NCBI RefSeq assembly: GCF_000333955.1
Contig: NZ_CAPS01000012.1
Coordinates: 1-64,000 of the forward strand
From: Rhodococcus sp. AW25M09
GTDB taxonomy: Bacteria; Actinomycetota; Actinomycetes; Mycobacteriales; Mycobacteriaceae
Length of the DNA stretch: 64,000 nucleotides
Direction of reading: 5' to 3'
Of the stretch, positions 47,264-56,256 are shown piece after piece; positions within the stretch are counted from its first letter, which is position 1; every line of letters begins with the position of its first letter. The notes under the pieces are model-generated. The model searched no databases. It was given only the letters and a program-made list of their open reading frames with translations, and had not been told where the DNA came from. The position numbers were made by a program, and so were the translations under genes.

Positions 47264-48988
47264 ATGGCGTGGTCGAGGTCGAGGTGGACACCGCCCGTCT
47301 ACAGCCTGCTGCTCTCGGTGCTGATTCTCGGCCCACTACTCGGCCCCGGCTACCTACTACTGCGCGACGCCGTCAGCACTCCCCGCTCGTACTTCACCGA
47401 CTCCGCCTGGGGCATCGCCGACGCGGCCGCGCGCGCAGTCCCGCAGGATGCCGCGATCGCCGCGCTGTCGACGGTGTTCGACGGCGGACTGGTGGTCAAG
47501 ACCATCCTGCTGCTGGCACTGTGGCTGGCCGGTTGGGGTGCGGCAGTCATGGCCCGCACGGTGTTACCGACGGCCCCGCTACCCGCCCTGCTCGTCGCCT
47601 CGACGGTGGCGGTGTGGAACCCGTATGTCGCCGAGCGACTGCTGCAGGGTCACTGGAGCCTGCTCGTCGGATACGCCGCCCTCCCGTGGACGGTGGTCGC
47701 CGGGATGGCTGTGAGATCCGGTCGTTCCTGGTGGGCCCTCGCAGTCTGTCTCGCCGCAGCCGGGCTCACCCCCACCGGCGCGTTGCTGGCCGCGACCATC
47801 GCCTTGGTGGTCCTCGCCGTCCCCGGGGGTGCCCGACGCGGCCTGCGCGTGGTCGTCACCCTCGCCATCGCGGCGGTGGCGTCGGCGCCGTGGCTGGTGG
47901 CGACGATGGTGTCGGGCAGTGGCGTCGAACAGACCGATCCTGCGGGCTGGGCTGCTTTCGCGGCGCGCGCGGAGCCGGGCCTGGGTACTGTCGGCAGCCT
48001 GGCCGGTCTCGGCGGAATCTGGAATTCTCAGGCCGTACCCGCCTCCCGGACAGGACTTTTCGCTCTTGTCGGCACGGCGGTGCTGCTGACGGTGGTGGCG
48101 TTGGGCGTGTGGCCGCTGATCAGGCGTCGACGCAATTCCGTGATAGTCGGCCTCGCTGTCGTGGCGATCGGTGTGATCGTGGTTCCTGCGCTGGCGGCGA
48201 CGGGACCCGGATTGGCGGCCGCTCGCGTTCTGGGCGAGAGCGTTCCCGGAGCCGGATTACTGCGCGATTCCCAGAAATGGGTGGCGTTGGCGATGCCGTT
48301 CTATGCGCTCGCCGCGGCAGCCGGAATCGGGCACATGTGCACCCGATTCCGCACCTCCTGGCTGTCGGCGGCCGCCGCGATACTGGCCCTGCTGATCGCG
48401 TTGCCAGACCTGGGCTGGGGCGTCGGCAATGCGGTGAAGCCGGTGACGTACCCGGCCTCGTGGCAGGCCGTCGCAACCGAATTGAACGGCGCAGCAGGCG
48501 ATGTCGCGGTACTACCGGCCGGGATGTTCCGCCGCTTTCCCTACAGCGGTAGCGCTCCCGTTCTCGATCCCGCGCCGCGCATGCTGCCACTGGACGTGTT
48601 GCAGACCGGCGAGCTCATCGTCGCGGGCGGCACGGTGCGCGGCGAGGGAGCACGGGCCACGGACGTCCAGAATGCTTTGCTTGCAGGCGAATCCGCGAAC
48701 ACACTTGCAGAATTGGGCGTCGGCTGGGTACTGGTCGAGAACACGACCCCCGGCGAACTCGGCGCATCCGAGCAGACGCTGAAACCACTCGACATTGCCT
48801 ATTCCGACGAGCAACTCACGCTCTACCGGGTGCCGAATCCGGTGACCGCCGAGAGCCGGTCGGCCGTGGCCGTCGTCATTGCGCACCTGGCCTGGGCGCT
48901 GCTGCTTCTCGGGGGACTAGTGGTGGGACTGCGACGCTCCAGCCGAATCAGTTTGCGGCGCAGCGTCGCCCGACCCGACCAGCCCTGA
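47264..48988 (+). CDS. Large integral membrane protein (Rv0226c-like), possible GT-C enzyme
   Basis: 574 aa from ATG 47264 (Rv0226c is about the same length). Ten to twelve N-terminal helices (for instance VYSLLLSVLILGPLLGPGYLLL and VKTILLLALWLAGWGAAVMA), with the loop NPYVAERLLQGHWSLLVGYAALPW resembling the loops of AftD-like GT-C proteins, a C-terminal extracytoplasmic domain and one last helix. LLRDSQKWVALAMPFYALAAAAGIG is another AftD-like segment. No catalytic residue can be pinned. Probably takes part in envelope glycan assembly with the flippase and GT4 genes. Its last 72 bases overlap the convergent GT4 gene. Confidence 0.82.
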   Translation: MAWSRSRWTPPVYSLLLSVLILGPLLGPGYLLLRDAVSTPRSYFTDSAWGIADAAARAVPQDAAIAALSTVFDGGLVVKTILLLALWLAGWGAAVMARTVLPTAPLPALLVASTVAVWNPYVAERLLQGHWSLLVGYAALPWTVVAGMAVRSGRSWWALAVCLAAAGLTPTGALLAATIALVVLAVPGGARRGLRVVVTLAIAAVASAPWLVATMVSGSGVEQTDPAGWAAFAARAEPGLGTVGSLAGLGGIWNSQAVPASRTGLFALVGTAVLLTVVALGVWPLIRRRRNSVIVGLAVVAIGVIVVPALAATGPGLAAARVLGESVPGAGLLRDSQKWVALAMPFYALAAAAGIGHMCTRFRTSWLSAAAAILALLIALPDLGWGVGNAVKPVTYPASWQAVATELNGAAGDVAVLPAGMFRRFPYSGSAPVLDPAPRMLPLDVLQTGELIVAGGTVRGEGARATDVQNALLAGESANTLAELGVGWVLVENTTPGELGASEQTLKPLDIAYSDEQLTLYRVPNPVTAESRSAVAVVIAHLAWALLLLGGLVVGLRRSSRISLRRSVARPDQP

Positions 48989-50155
48989 CGACCAGGTGCC
49001 GCGCGTCGTCGCCTCGAGCACGGAGTACACACCCTGAGCGCACTGCTCCCATGAGAATTCACCGGCACGCACACGCGCTTTCTCGCCCAGACGAGTTCGG
49101 GCTTCCGCGTCGAGCAGCAGTTCCGACACGGCAGCGATCAATCCGGAGACGTGGCGGTCTTCGTCGCCGACCGAAAGACCACCCACCAGCACCCCGGTGA
49201 CGCCGTCGATGATCGAATCGGTGAGCCCCTTGGAGCTTCGGTAGCCCACGGTCGGTACGCCGTGCTGAGCCGCCTCGACGACCGCGAGGCCCCAGCCCTC
49301 TTTACGGGAGGGCATCACGTGCACCCAAGACCGACCGAGTAGCTCGTGCTTGCGCTCCTCCTCGACATGCCCGTGGAAGGTGACGTAGTCCTCGATTCCC
49401 AGTTCACCCACGTAGTCGCGAAGGTTCTGCTCCCACCAGCCGCCTCCGATGACGTCGAGGTGGATGTCGGGAATCCGGCCGCACAGCGCCGCGACGACAT
49501 CGAGCGCGTCCTCGATCTGCTTGTGCGGAACCAGCCTGGACAGCACGGTCAGCGACGGATACGGGGTACGGGTGGTGTCGTCGCCCTCCGGCACCGACTG
49601 TGGAATCTCGTCGGCCCCGTTACGCACCACAGCGATGCGCTCGCGGGCGACGCCGAGAGCGACCAGCTCGTCCGCTGACGGCAACGACACCGTCAAGTAC
49701 TGATTCCGCCGGTGCACTCGGGGGGAGACCGTCGATTCGAGCCACCAGCCGAGCTTGGCCATCATCGGCCCCGCAACCGGCCACTGCTCGCGATGGCAGT
49801 GGTGCACCAGCAACGTCACCGGAACGCCGAGCGCGGCACGCGAGAAGAAGGGAATGCCGTTCTGGGTGTCGATCACCGCGTCGGGAGCAATGCCTTTGAG
49901 TGGGCCGAAACCGAGCCGTCCGGCTGCGATGGCGGCCAGTGCGCGGGGATACACCGACAGGCGTCCACCGCCGCGACTGATGCGAATGCCGTCGACGATC
50001 TCCTCGGCGGGAGCTCCGGGGTACGACGCCGTCCTCAGCGTGACGCGGACGCCGCGTCGAGCCAGACCTGCGCCCACCTGCTCGAGGTATCGCTCGCTGC
50101 CGCCGCCCTGCGGGTGCCCGGTATCGCGCCAGCACAGCAACAGAACCTCGCGCAC
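48917..50155 (-). CDS. Family 4 glycosyltransferase
   Basis: 412 aa from GTG 50155. LLLCWRDTGHPQGGGSERYLEQVG is the GT4 N-terminal donor-loop pattern. LTVLSRLVPHKQIEDALDVV and VMPSRKEGWGLAVVEAAQHGVPTVGY (the E-x7-E motif) form the nucleotide-sugar site in the C-terminal Rossmann domain. A cytosolic enzyme that adds a sugar to a lipid or glycan acceptor; the order with the next methyltransferase and the membrane protein equals Rv0224c-Rv0226c. The last ~25 residues are polar and encoded in the overlap with the preceding convergent gene. Confidence 0.9.
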   Translation of the reverse strand: MREVLLLCWRDTGHPQGGGSERYLEQVGAGLARRGVRVTLRTASYPGAPAEEIVDGIRISRGGGRLSVYPRALAAIAAGRLGFGPLKGIAPDAVIDTQNGIPFFSRAALGVPVTLLVHHCHREQWPVAGPMMAKLGWWLESTVSPRVHRRNQYLTVSLPSADELVALGVARERIAVVRNGADEIPQSVPEGDDTTRTPYPSLTVLSRLVPHKQIEDALDVVAALCGRIPDIHLDVIGGGWWEQNLRDYVGELGIEDYVTFHGHVEEERKHELLGRSWVHVMPSRKEGWGLAVVEAAQHGVPTVGYRSSKGLTDSIIDGVTGVLVGGLSVGDEDRHVSGLIAAVSELLLDAEARTRLGEKARVRAGEFSWEQCAQGVYSVLEATTRGTWSSGLVGSGDAAPQTDSAGASQSHH

Positions 50156-50222
50156 AGCTCACTTCACCCAATTTCCGCATGTCGTCTCGACCGCCGTCGA
50201 TTACCGCTGCCACAGTAACCGC

Positions 50223-50228
50223 TAGGGT
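50223..50228 (+). promoter_or_regulatory. -10 box of a probable leaderless promoter (methyltransferase)
   Basis: TAGGGT, with 8 bases to GTG 50237 and no ribosome site. Confidence 0.5.
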
Positions 50229-50236
50229 TCGTCTTC

Positions 50237-51007
50237 GTGACTTCCGCCGTGACACGTCTGTTCGCCTCTCGCGCGACGCTGCGCCGCTCGGTGAGTCTGC
50301 TGAAGGACTTCGGGCACGAACAGAGCGCGCCCGACATCTTCTACGGAGCGCTGGCCCGCGATTCGGTGGAACTGATCGGCGACCTGTACCGCGGCTCGAC
50401 GGGTACCGACATGTCCGCGGCAACCGTATTGGACGTGGGCGGCGGCCCCGGATACTTCGCCGAGGTCTTCGGGGCGAGCTGCGCGCGCTACCTGCCCGTC
50501 GAACCCGATGCGTCGGAGATGCACGCAGCAGGGCTGCAGATACCCGGTTCGGTGCGCGGGTCCGGAATGGCCCTCCCGTTCCGAAGCGACAGCGTCGACA
50601 TCTGCTTCTCCTCGAACGTCGCCGAACACGTACGTGAGCCGTGGACCATGGCCGAAGAGATGCTCCGCGTCACCAAACCCGGTGGGTTGACGGTGCTCTC
50701 GTACACCATCTGGTTCGGTCCTTTCGGTGGCCACGAGACCCGGCCCTGGCACTACCTCGGCGGTGAATACGCCGCCCGCCGCTACGCCCGCACCCATGGC
50801 CACGAACCGAAGAATCGATTCGGCGAATCACTGTTCGACATCAGCGCAGCAGACGGATTGCGTTGGGCACGAAGCACTCCCAACGCGACGCTACTGGCCG
50901 CATTCCCGCGATACCACCCGCGCTGGGCATGGTGGATGATGCGCGTTCCGGTGCTCCGTGAGTTTCTCGGCAGCAACCTCGTCCTGGTCCTGAAACCAAC
51001 TGGATAA
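50237..51007 (+). CDS. Class I SAM-dependent methyltransferase (Rv0224c-like)
   Basis: 256 aa from GTG 50237 (Rv0224c is about 254 aa). VLDVGGGPGYFAEVF is motif I and FRSDSVDICFSSNVAEHVREPW is motif II of the Methyltransf_11 group; VTKPGGLTVLSYTIWFGPFGGHETRPWHY follows. It may methylate a sugar or lipid of the glycan made by the adjacent glycosyltransferase. It sits divergent from the GT4 gene and ten bases before the ROK gene. Confidence 0.88.
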   Translation: MTSAVTRLFASRATLRRSVSLLKDFGHEQSAPDIFYGALARDSVELIGDLYRGSTGTDMSAATVLDVGGGPGYFAEVFGASCARYLPVEPDASEMHAAGLQIPGSVRGSGMALPFRSDSVDICFSSNVAEHVREPWTMAEEMLRVTKPGGLTVLSYTIWFGPFGGHETRPWHYLGGEYAARRYARTHGHEPKNRFGESLFDISAADGLRWARSTPNATLLAAFPRYHPRWAWWMMRVPVLREFLGSNLVLVLKPTG

Positions 51008-51010
51008 CCT
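51005..51010 (+). promoter_or_regulatory. -10 box of a probable leaderless promoter (ROK kinase)
   Basis: TAACCT, with 6 bases to ATG 51017. It overlaps the end of the methyltransferase gene, so the ROK gene may have both read-through and its own start. Confidence 0.5.
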
Positions 51011-51016
51011 GGAACG

Positions 51017-51895
51017 ATGACGGCACTCGCTCTCGACATCGGCGGCACCAAGATGACAGCGGCACTCGTCGGCGATGACGGGCGTCCGCAGAACTCGGCC
51101 ACGGTGCCCACTCCCGCAGCCGACGTGTGGGCGGCGTGCGCACCGCTGCTTCGAGACATCGCCGCCGGACAGCACATAGATCGCATCGGCGTCGCGTGCT
51201 CCGGGCCGGTAAATCTCGAGACCGGAGCAGTCGCGCCGATCAACATCGACGAGTGGAAGAACGGCTTCGAGCTGCGAGATCACCTCTCCGAGATCTTTCC
51301 CGACGCCGACATCCGCCTCGCGATGGACGGCAGCGCAGCCGCACTGGGTGAACATCGCTTCGGTGCCGCTGTGGGGATACCGGACGTGCTGAGCCTGGTG
51401 GTGTCCACCGGTATCGGCGGCGGATTGGTGCTCGGCGGTTCAATTGCCGCCGGGGCCAGTGGAAACGCGGGCCACATCGGCCACATCGTCGTGCCGGGAT
51501 CGACGACGCCGTGTGCATGCGGCGGCATCGGATGCGTCGAAACCGTGTCGAGTGGGCCGTCGGCTGTGCGGTGGGCGCGCGAGCAGGGTTGGACAGGAAG
51601 CACAGGAACCGAACTTGCCGCCGACGCCACCGCGGGAGAGCCGGTCGCGATCACCTCGTTGCAACGCGCCGGAGTTGCCCTGGGACAGGCCATCGCTTCC
51701 GCCGTCGCCCTCGTGGACGTGCGCATGGTGGTGATCGGTGGTGGTTTCGCCCAAGCCGGCCCGCCGCTGTGGAATCCGATCCAGGAGTCGATCGCGCTGC
51801 ACGCGCGTCTGAAATTTCTCGACGGCCTGCAGGTGGTACCCGCTGCACTGGGGGGACTCGGCACTTTGTACGGCGCAGCCGCCCTCACCGCCTGA
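51017..51895 (+). CDS. ROK-family sugar kinase
   Basis: 292 aa. ALDIGGTKMTAALV is the N-terminal phosphate loop. VSTGIGGGLVLGG, then GHIGHIVVPGS and CACGGIGCVETVSSG, carry the ROK signature with the zinc-binding His and CxCGxxGCxE motif intact. The conserved Asp in AMDGSAAALGEHRFGA is the catalytic base region. It phosphorylates a hexose such as glucose or N-acetylated mannosamine or glucosamine. An HTH is absent, so it is a kinase and not a ROK repressor. The gene is convergent with the HIRAN gene. Confidence 0.9.
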   Translation: MTALALDIGGTKMTAALVGDDGRPQNSATVPTPAADVWAACAPLLRDIAAGQHIDRIGVACSGPVNLETGAVAPINIDEWKNGFELRDHLSEIFPDADIRLAMDGSAAALGEHRFGAAVGIPDVLSLVVSTGIGGGLVLGGSIAAGASGNAGHIGHIVVPGSTTPCACGGIGCVETVSSGPSAVRWAREQGWTGSTGTELAADATAGEPVAITSLQRAGVALGQAIASAVALVDVRMVVIGGGFAQAGPPLWNPIQESIALHARLKFLDGLQVVPAALGGLGTLYGAAALTA

Positions 51896-51929
51896 CCGGG
51901 CAAACCCACACCACGAGTCCGCAGTCGAG

Positions 51930-52706
51930 TCACGTGACCGGTAGCCACTCCGACTTGTCGAAAGCGAACTGCTCGCAACGACCGCTCAAGCGCAGCAGCA
52001 ATCTCAGATGTGGATGTGTGTCAGCCGCATTCGCGCGTACAACCGTGAGTTCGCAAGCTCCGTAGTTCATTACGGAATGCACGTGGTCCAGAAGCGGATC
52101 CGGCACGTACCCGAGGTGCAGTCCTGCACCTGTGATCCGAACAGCGAGCGGATTCGTCTCGTTGCCCGGTTCCGACTCAAGTGTAAGCAGGTCGCCAGGT
52201 GAGAGCGTCGAGATAAGGGAGCTGGCGTCCGGACCTCGGTGGCGGACGCCATGCGCCAGAAAGTGCGCAGAGGTCTCGCGGGTCGCGAAATCCCAGGTCG
52301 GCAACGAAATGAGCTCGATAGGGTCACCCTCGCGGTGGCCTCCCGATGCGGCCAGGATCTCCCAAGCGTCGGCATCCGACTCCAGATCGAGCCCGGCGAG
52401 ATAAACAGGTCGATCCGGTCGCTTCGCGCTCATCACTCGGTCGGCGAACGACGGGAACAGCCGGGTCGAACGATAACGACGACGTTCATCGCCGAATCCA
52501 ACCATCGGGAGAAACCATGGCTCGCGCGACGCAGCGTCGAGGTAGACGAATTCATAGACCGGCGCATCACCACCGGTGAGTTTGTCCAGATATCCGACCG
52601 CTCGATAGGTGCCGTCCTCTACACCCCGACGAGTAACGATGAGTCTCGACCTGCATACACCGAGGTCAGCACCGACACCTATCGGGGCGAATTCAGTGGA
52701 GATCAT
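51930..52706 (-). CDS. HIRAN-domain protein partnered with a HipA-like kinase
   Basis: 258 aa from ATG 52706, overlapping the upstream HipA-like gene by 14 bases. The C-terminal part, LTLESEPGNETNPLAVRITGAGLHLGYVPDPLLDHVH (about residues 170-215), fits the HIRAN domain, a fold seen in SNF2-type helicases and in stand-alone DNA-end-binding proteins. The N-terminal ~150 residues (RAVGYLDKLTGGDAPVYEFVYLDAASREPWFLPMVGFGDERRRY) I do not recognise; the wording resembles the N-terminal lobe of HipA-like proteins. Together with the kinase it may be a split HipA-type module. Toxin-antitoxin or defence roles are inference. Confidence 0.65.
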   Translation of the reverse strand: MISTEFAPIGVGADLGVCRSRLIVTRRGVEDGTYRAVGYLDKLTGGDAPVYEFVYLDAASREPWFLPMVGFGDERRRYRSTRLFPSFADRVMSAKRPDRPVYLAGLDLESDADAWEILAASGGHREGDPIELISLPTWDFATRETSAHFLAHGVRHRGPDASSLISTLSPGDLLTLESEPGNETNPLAVRITGAGLHLGYVPDPLLDHVHSVMNYGACELTVVRANAADTHPHLRLLLRLSGRCEQFAFDKSEWLPVT

Positions 52707-53685
52707 CGAGGAGTCGCTTTCGGTTCGTGGCTACGGCTATCTGTACGAAGGTACGGGTGTGGTCCGACAAGTTTGGTGCCGCGTTGATGACATCGTTGCA
52801 TAGGTGCAGGTCGAGGCCCACTATTTGTTGGCGCCAGTACCGCTGCGCATCCTGGGTCGCCAGTGACAACGCTCGCACTGCGAGGTCGATCAGGCCAACC
52901 GCCTCCTGGCCGTCGAACCGCTTGGTCGCACCCTTGGAGCACCACCGCTCGACCGCTGCGGTTTTCACTCGTTCTGCGCGATAGCTGTCTCCATTGCCGC
53001 TCGACAACGCCGAGCCGTGATCGAAAGAGGGGCTCAGGCATAGCGCGCCAGTAGACGGATTCTGCAGGACTCCCCAGTTGTGGGCGTGTCTGTCGGTGTT
53101 GGCTATCAGCGCATCGAGCACGAGATACCCCGCGAAGACGTCGAACGCCGGCTGATCGGCAAACTCGGTACCCACAGGCCCTTTCAACCGAGCAAGCACC
53201 GCGACCACAGCAGTCAGTGTGTGGCCCACACAGGATTCCGAATCGAACTCGTCGTCACGCTCGGCAAGCAGCGCGGCACCCGGAGTCCACGCCCACCGGG
53301 CAGGCCTCATGTCTCGACTGATGGAACCGAGTACCGATTCCCCTGTGAATCGTCGAACGACAGTGGCCAACTCTGTCTCGGCTGCCGGTACGTTGATCAG
53401 ACGGGCAAGCTCGTAAGAGATCTTTTCCGCCCAATCCTCACCTCGCACCAGGAGATCGGGTGCGTCACCGCGCGCGCGGCGCTCCCGAGAGAGCGTCAGT
53501 TCCTTGATTCGCCGCGGCTTGAACAGCCAATGTCCGGCGTGGGGCGATGCCTCAGGTGCCGTGAACCATCGCTTCTCCTCTGCACCACCCGGCTCGCTTT
53601 CGCCGCGGGTCCAATCAGCCAGGTCGACAACGCGGAACGGTTCACCCACGCCCAAAACACTAGGGCGCACTGCAAGACGCACCAT
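52693..53685 (-). CDS. HipA-like serine/threonine kinase-fold protein
   Basis: 330 aa from ATG 53685; GTG 53727 is an alternative start that would add 14 residues. Residues around WLFKPRRIKELTLSRER may be the ATP-binding strand. VLDALIANTDRHAHNWGVLQNPSTGALCLSPSFDHGSAL holds the catalytic Asp (NTDRHAHN) and the metal-binding Asp (FDHGS) in the order of HipA-like kinases. No HipB antitoxin gene is adjacent; instead a HIRAN protein overlaps its 3' end. It lies just downstream of pckA, behind the pckA terminator, so it should have its own promoter. Confidence 0.75.
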   Translation of the reverse strand: MVRLAVRPSVLGVGEPFRVVDLADWTRGESEPGGAEEKRWFTAPEASPHAGHWLFKPRRIKELTLSRERRARGDAPDLLVRGEDWAEKISYELARLINVPAAETELATVVRRFTGESVLGSISRDMRPARWAWTPGAALLAERDDEFDSESCVGHTLTAVVAVLARLKGPVGTEFADQPAFDVFAGYLVLDALIANTDRHAHNWGVLQNPSTGALCLSPSFDHGSALSSGNGDSYRAERVKTAAVERWCSKGATKRFDGQEAVGLIDLAVRALSLATQDAQRYWRQQIVGLDLHLCNDVINAAPNLSDHTRTFVQIAVATNRKRLLDDLH

Positions 53686-53733
53686 CGCGGCTCGCAGATA
53701 GCTGGCAGAAGCGACATTTACCCACACAGCCAG

Positions 53734-53763
53734 AACGGGGCCCACCCCTCGGTGAGCCCCGTT
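53734..53763 (-). terminator. Terminator of pckA
   Basis: AACGGGGCCCACC (53734-53746) and GGTGAGCCCCGTT (53751-53763) pair with a small internal mismatch around CCTC. It lies 15 bases past the pckA stop codon on the minus strand. Confidence 0.8.
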
Positions 53764-53777
53764 CCGTGTCGTGAATA

Positions 53778-55607
53778 CTACGCGCCCAGACGCTGCTTGA
53801 GGGCGTCGAATTCGTCCTGAATTCCGGTGGGCAGCTTCTCGCCGACGAAGTCGAACCACTCCTGGATCAGCGGGATCTCCGCCTTCCACTCCTCGGTGTT
53901 CACCGCGAGTGCCTCGGCGACGTCCTCGACGGTGGTGTCGAGTCCGTCGATGTCGAGTGCCTCGGCAGTCGGGACCACACCGATCGGCGTCTCGACGCCC
54001 GCGGCCTTGTGCTCGATGCGCTCGACGATCCACTTGAGCACGCGGGAGTTCTCACCGAATCCGGGCCACAGGAAGCGCTTGTCGTCGCCGCGACGGAACC
54101 AGTTGACGTAGAACACCTTCGGCAGCTTCGACTCGTCGGCGTTCTTGCCGAGGTCGATCCAGTGCTGGAAGTAGTCGCCCACGTTGTAGCCGAGGAACGG
54201 CAACATGGCCATCGGATCGCGTCGGACGGTACCGACGGTGCCTTCGGCGGCGGCGGTCTGCTCGGAGCCGACGGTGGCTCCCATGAACACGCCGTGCTGC
54301 CAGTCGCGGGCCTCGGTCACCAGCGGAACGGTGGTCTTGCGACGACCGCCGAACAGGATGGCCGAGATCGGCACGCCCTGCGGGTCGTCCCACTCGGGAG
54401 CCATCGACGGGCACTGGGCCATCGGCACGCAGTAGCGCGAATTGGGATGTGCGGCGTCGGTGCCGGACTCGGGAGTCCAGTCGTTGCCCTTCCAGTCGAT
54501 GAGGTGATCGGGCGTTCCTTCGAGGCCTTCCCACCACACGTCACCGTCGTCGGTCATGCCGACGTTGGTGAACACGGAGTTGCCCTGATCGATGGTCTTC
54601 ATCGCGTTCGGGTTCGAGTCCCAGTTGGTGCCCGGCGCGACACCGAAGAAACCGAACTCGGGGTTGACGGCGTAGAGGCGGCCGTCCTCACCGAAGCGCA
54701 TCCAGGCGATGTCGTCACCGATGGTCTCGGCACGCCAGCCCGGAATGGTCGGCTGGATCATCGCGAGGTTGGTCTTGCCGCACGCCGACGGGAATGCCGC
54801 CGCGATGTAGTACGCCTTGTCCTCGGGGGAGATCAGCTTGAGGATCAGCATGTGCTCGGCGAGCCAGCCCTCGTCGCGGGCCATCGCCGAGGCGATACGC
54901 AGCGAGTAGCACTTCTTGCCGAGCAGCGCGTTACCGCCGTAACCGGATCCGTAGCTCCAGATCTCGCGGTCCTCGGGGAACTGGGTGATGTATTTGGTGT
55001 CGTTGCACGGCCACGGGACGTCCGCCTGGCCCTCCGCGAGCGGTGCGCCGAGCGAGTGCAGCGCCTTGACGAAGAATCCGTCGTCGCCGATCTTGTCGAG
55101 CGCGGCCTGGCCCATGCGGGTCATCACGCGCATGGACACCACGACGTACTCGGAGTCGGTGAGCTCGACGCCCAGCTTCGGGTCGTCTGCACCGAGCGGG
55201 CCCATGCAGAACGGGACGACGTACATGGTGCGTCCGCGCATGCAGCCGCGGTAGAGCTCGGTCATGAGCGACCGCATCTCGGCGGGGTCCATCCAGTTGT
55301 TGGTGGGACCGGCGTCGATCTCTTCCTTGGAACAGATGTACGTGCGCGATTCGACGCGAGCGACGTCCGACGGATCGGAGTTGCCGAGGAACGAGTTGGG
55401 CTTCTTCTCGTCGTTGAGACGAGTGAAGGTGCCGGCCTCGACCAGCTTGGTGGTCAGGCGCTCCCATTCGGCGTCGGATCCGTCAGCGAACACCACTGCG
55501 TCCGGTTCGGTCAGTTCGGCTACCTGAGAAACCCAGGCAAGCAGTTCTTTGTGTCGAGTCGGCACGCTGTCGGTGCCGCTCAAACCGGGAATGGTCGCTG
55601 AGGTCAT
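53778..55607 (-). CDS. pckA: GTP-dependent phosphoenolpyruvate carboxykinase
   Basis: 609 aa from ATG 55607 with AGGAGAG upstream. [18 protein letters not shown] contains the kinase P-loop and the GTP-class active-site Cys. [21 protein letters not shown] supplies metal-binding Asp residues, and [22 protein letters not shown] with [25 protein letters not shown] are C-terminal family blocks. It converts oxaloacetate and GTP to phosphoenolpyruvate, CO2 and GDP in gluconeogenesis. Neighbouring two GTPase-like genes, trmB, NYN and mmpL3 reproduces the Rv0211-Rv0206c order. Confidence 0.97.
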   Translation of the reverse strand: MTSATIPGLSGTDSVPTRHKELLAWVSQVAELTEPDAVVFADGSDAEWERLTTKLVEAGTFTRLNDEKKPNSFLGNSDPSDVARVESRTYICSKEEIDAGPTNNWMDPAEMRSLMTELYRGCMRGRTMYVVPFCMGPLGADDPKLGVELTDSEYVVVSMRVMTRMGQAALDKIGDDGFFVKALHSLGAPLAEGQADVPWPCNDTKYITQFPEDREIWSYGSGYGGNALLGKKCYSLRIASAMARDEGWLAEHMLILKLISPEDKAYYIAAAFPSACGKTNLAMIQPTIPGWRAETIGDDIAWMRFGEDGRLYAVNPEFGFFGVAPGTNWDSNPNAMKTIDQGNSVFTNVGMTDDGDVWWEGLEGTPDHLIDWKGNDWTPESGTDAAHPNSRYCVPMAQCPSMAPEWDDPQGVPISAILFGGRRKTTVPLVTEARDWQHGVFMGATVGSEQTAAAEGTVGTVRRDPMAMLPFLGYNVGDYFQHWIDLGKNADESKLPKVFYVNWFRRGDDKRFLWPGFGENSRVLKWIVERIEHKAAGVETPIGVVPTAEALDIDGLDTTVEDVAEALAVNTEEWKAEIPLIQEWFDFVGEKLPTGIQDEFDALKQRLGA

Positions 55608-55916
55608 CTAACTCTCCTGGGGTTAGCCGGAACCGGGAAGAACTCGCACGATCATGCTGGGCAAGCATCTGCGAGTAGATCTCGGTTTTCCCCTCTCGGC
55701 GGGGCGCTGCTCGACCGCTCGAGCTGCGGTACACCATCTTACCGGGTACTGCAAGCCGAGGACCGAGCGCCGGATGTCCTGTTCATCAGGTTAACGCCGC
55801 ACGACGTGAAACCAGAAACAGGGTGTTGTCCGATTAGTCACAGGACCGATTCAGATAGGGAAAGATCCGCGCAAGAAGGCTTCGACCAGCGGTGATGCAG
55901 AGGCCCGACATTGAAG
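55608..55916. promoter_or_regulatory. pckA upstream region
   Basis: A 309-bp gap between the stop of the small DxDGDG gene and the start of pckA, both on the minus strand. It must hold the pckA promoter. I see partial dyads (GTCC-N12-GGAC near 55828-55847, GGTTAACG at about 55790) but no recognisable operator, riboswitch or gene. Confidence 0.4.
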
Positions 55917-56222
55917 CTACAGCTCGCCGAATTCGATCATTTCGCCCCGACCGATACCGTTCGCCTCTCGAAAAATCTCCCAGGTTCGGTATTGTCCGTC
56001 ACGTCCGAAGGCGGTGAACTTGTCCGTCACACCGTCCCCGTCGATATCGGTCGCCACTGTGATGCCGGCGTCGGTAGCTCGCACGGTGGTCTCGTAGTGA
56101 CCGTCTCCGTCGAGATCGAACACGTCCGTCGAGAAGGTGGACGCACCCCCGCCGTCGAGGTCGGGTTCCGCCACCTCGTCTGCGGGCAGATCCCCTGCCG
56201 CGAAGCCATCCACCGCGATCAT
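55917..56222 (-). CDS. Small acidic DxDGDG-repeat protein
   Basis: 101 aa from ATG 56222, preferred because GGGGAG lies five bases upstream; GTG 56240 would add six residues. Two calcium-binding-like loops are visible, DLDGDGHYETT and DIDGDGVTDKFT, each followed by strand-forming residues, then GRDGQYRTWEIFREANG. No signal peptide or membrane segment is present, so if it binds calcium it would be inside the cell or exported by a non-Sec route. Function unknown. It follows the GTPase pair on the same strand 34 bases downstream and may be cotranscribed with it. Confidence 0.65.
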   Translation of the reverse strand: MIAVDGFAAGDLPADEVAEPDLDGGGASTFSTDVFDLDGDGHYETTVRATDAGITVATDIDGDGVTDKFTAFGRDGQYRTWEIFREANGIGRGEMIEFGEL

Positions 56223-56256
56223 CGACACTCCCCACTTCACCGAACCGACATTGCAC

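Noticed and set aside
53728-54033. N-terminal extension of the HipA-like kinase to 54033
   Set aside because: It would run through the pckA terminator and into the pckA coding region, and the extra residues are Arg-rich shadow sequence.
54009-55601. 530-aa plus-strand open frame
   Set aside because: Mirror frame of pckA.
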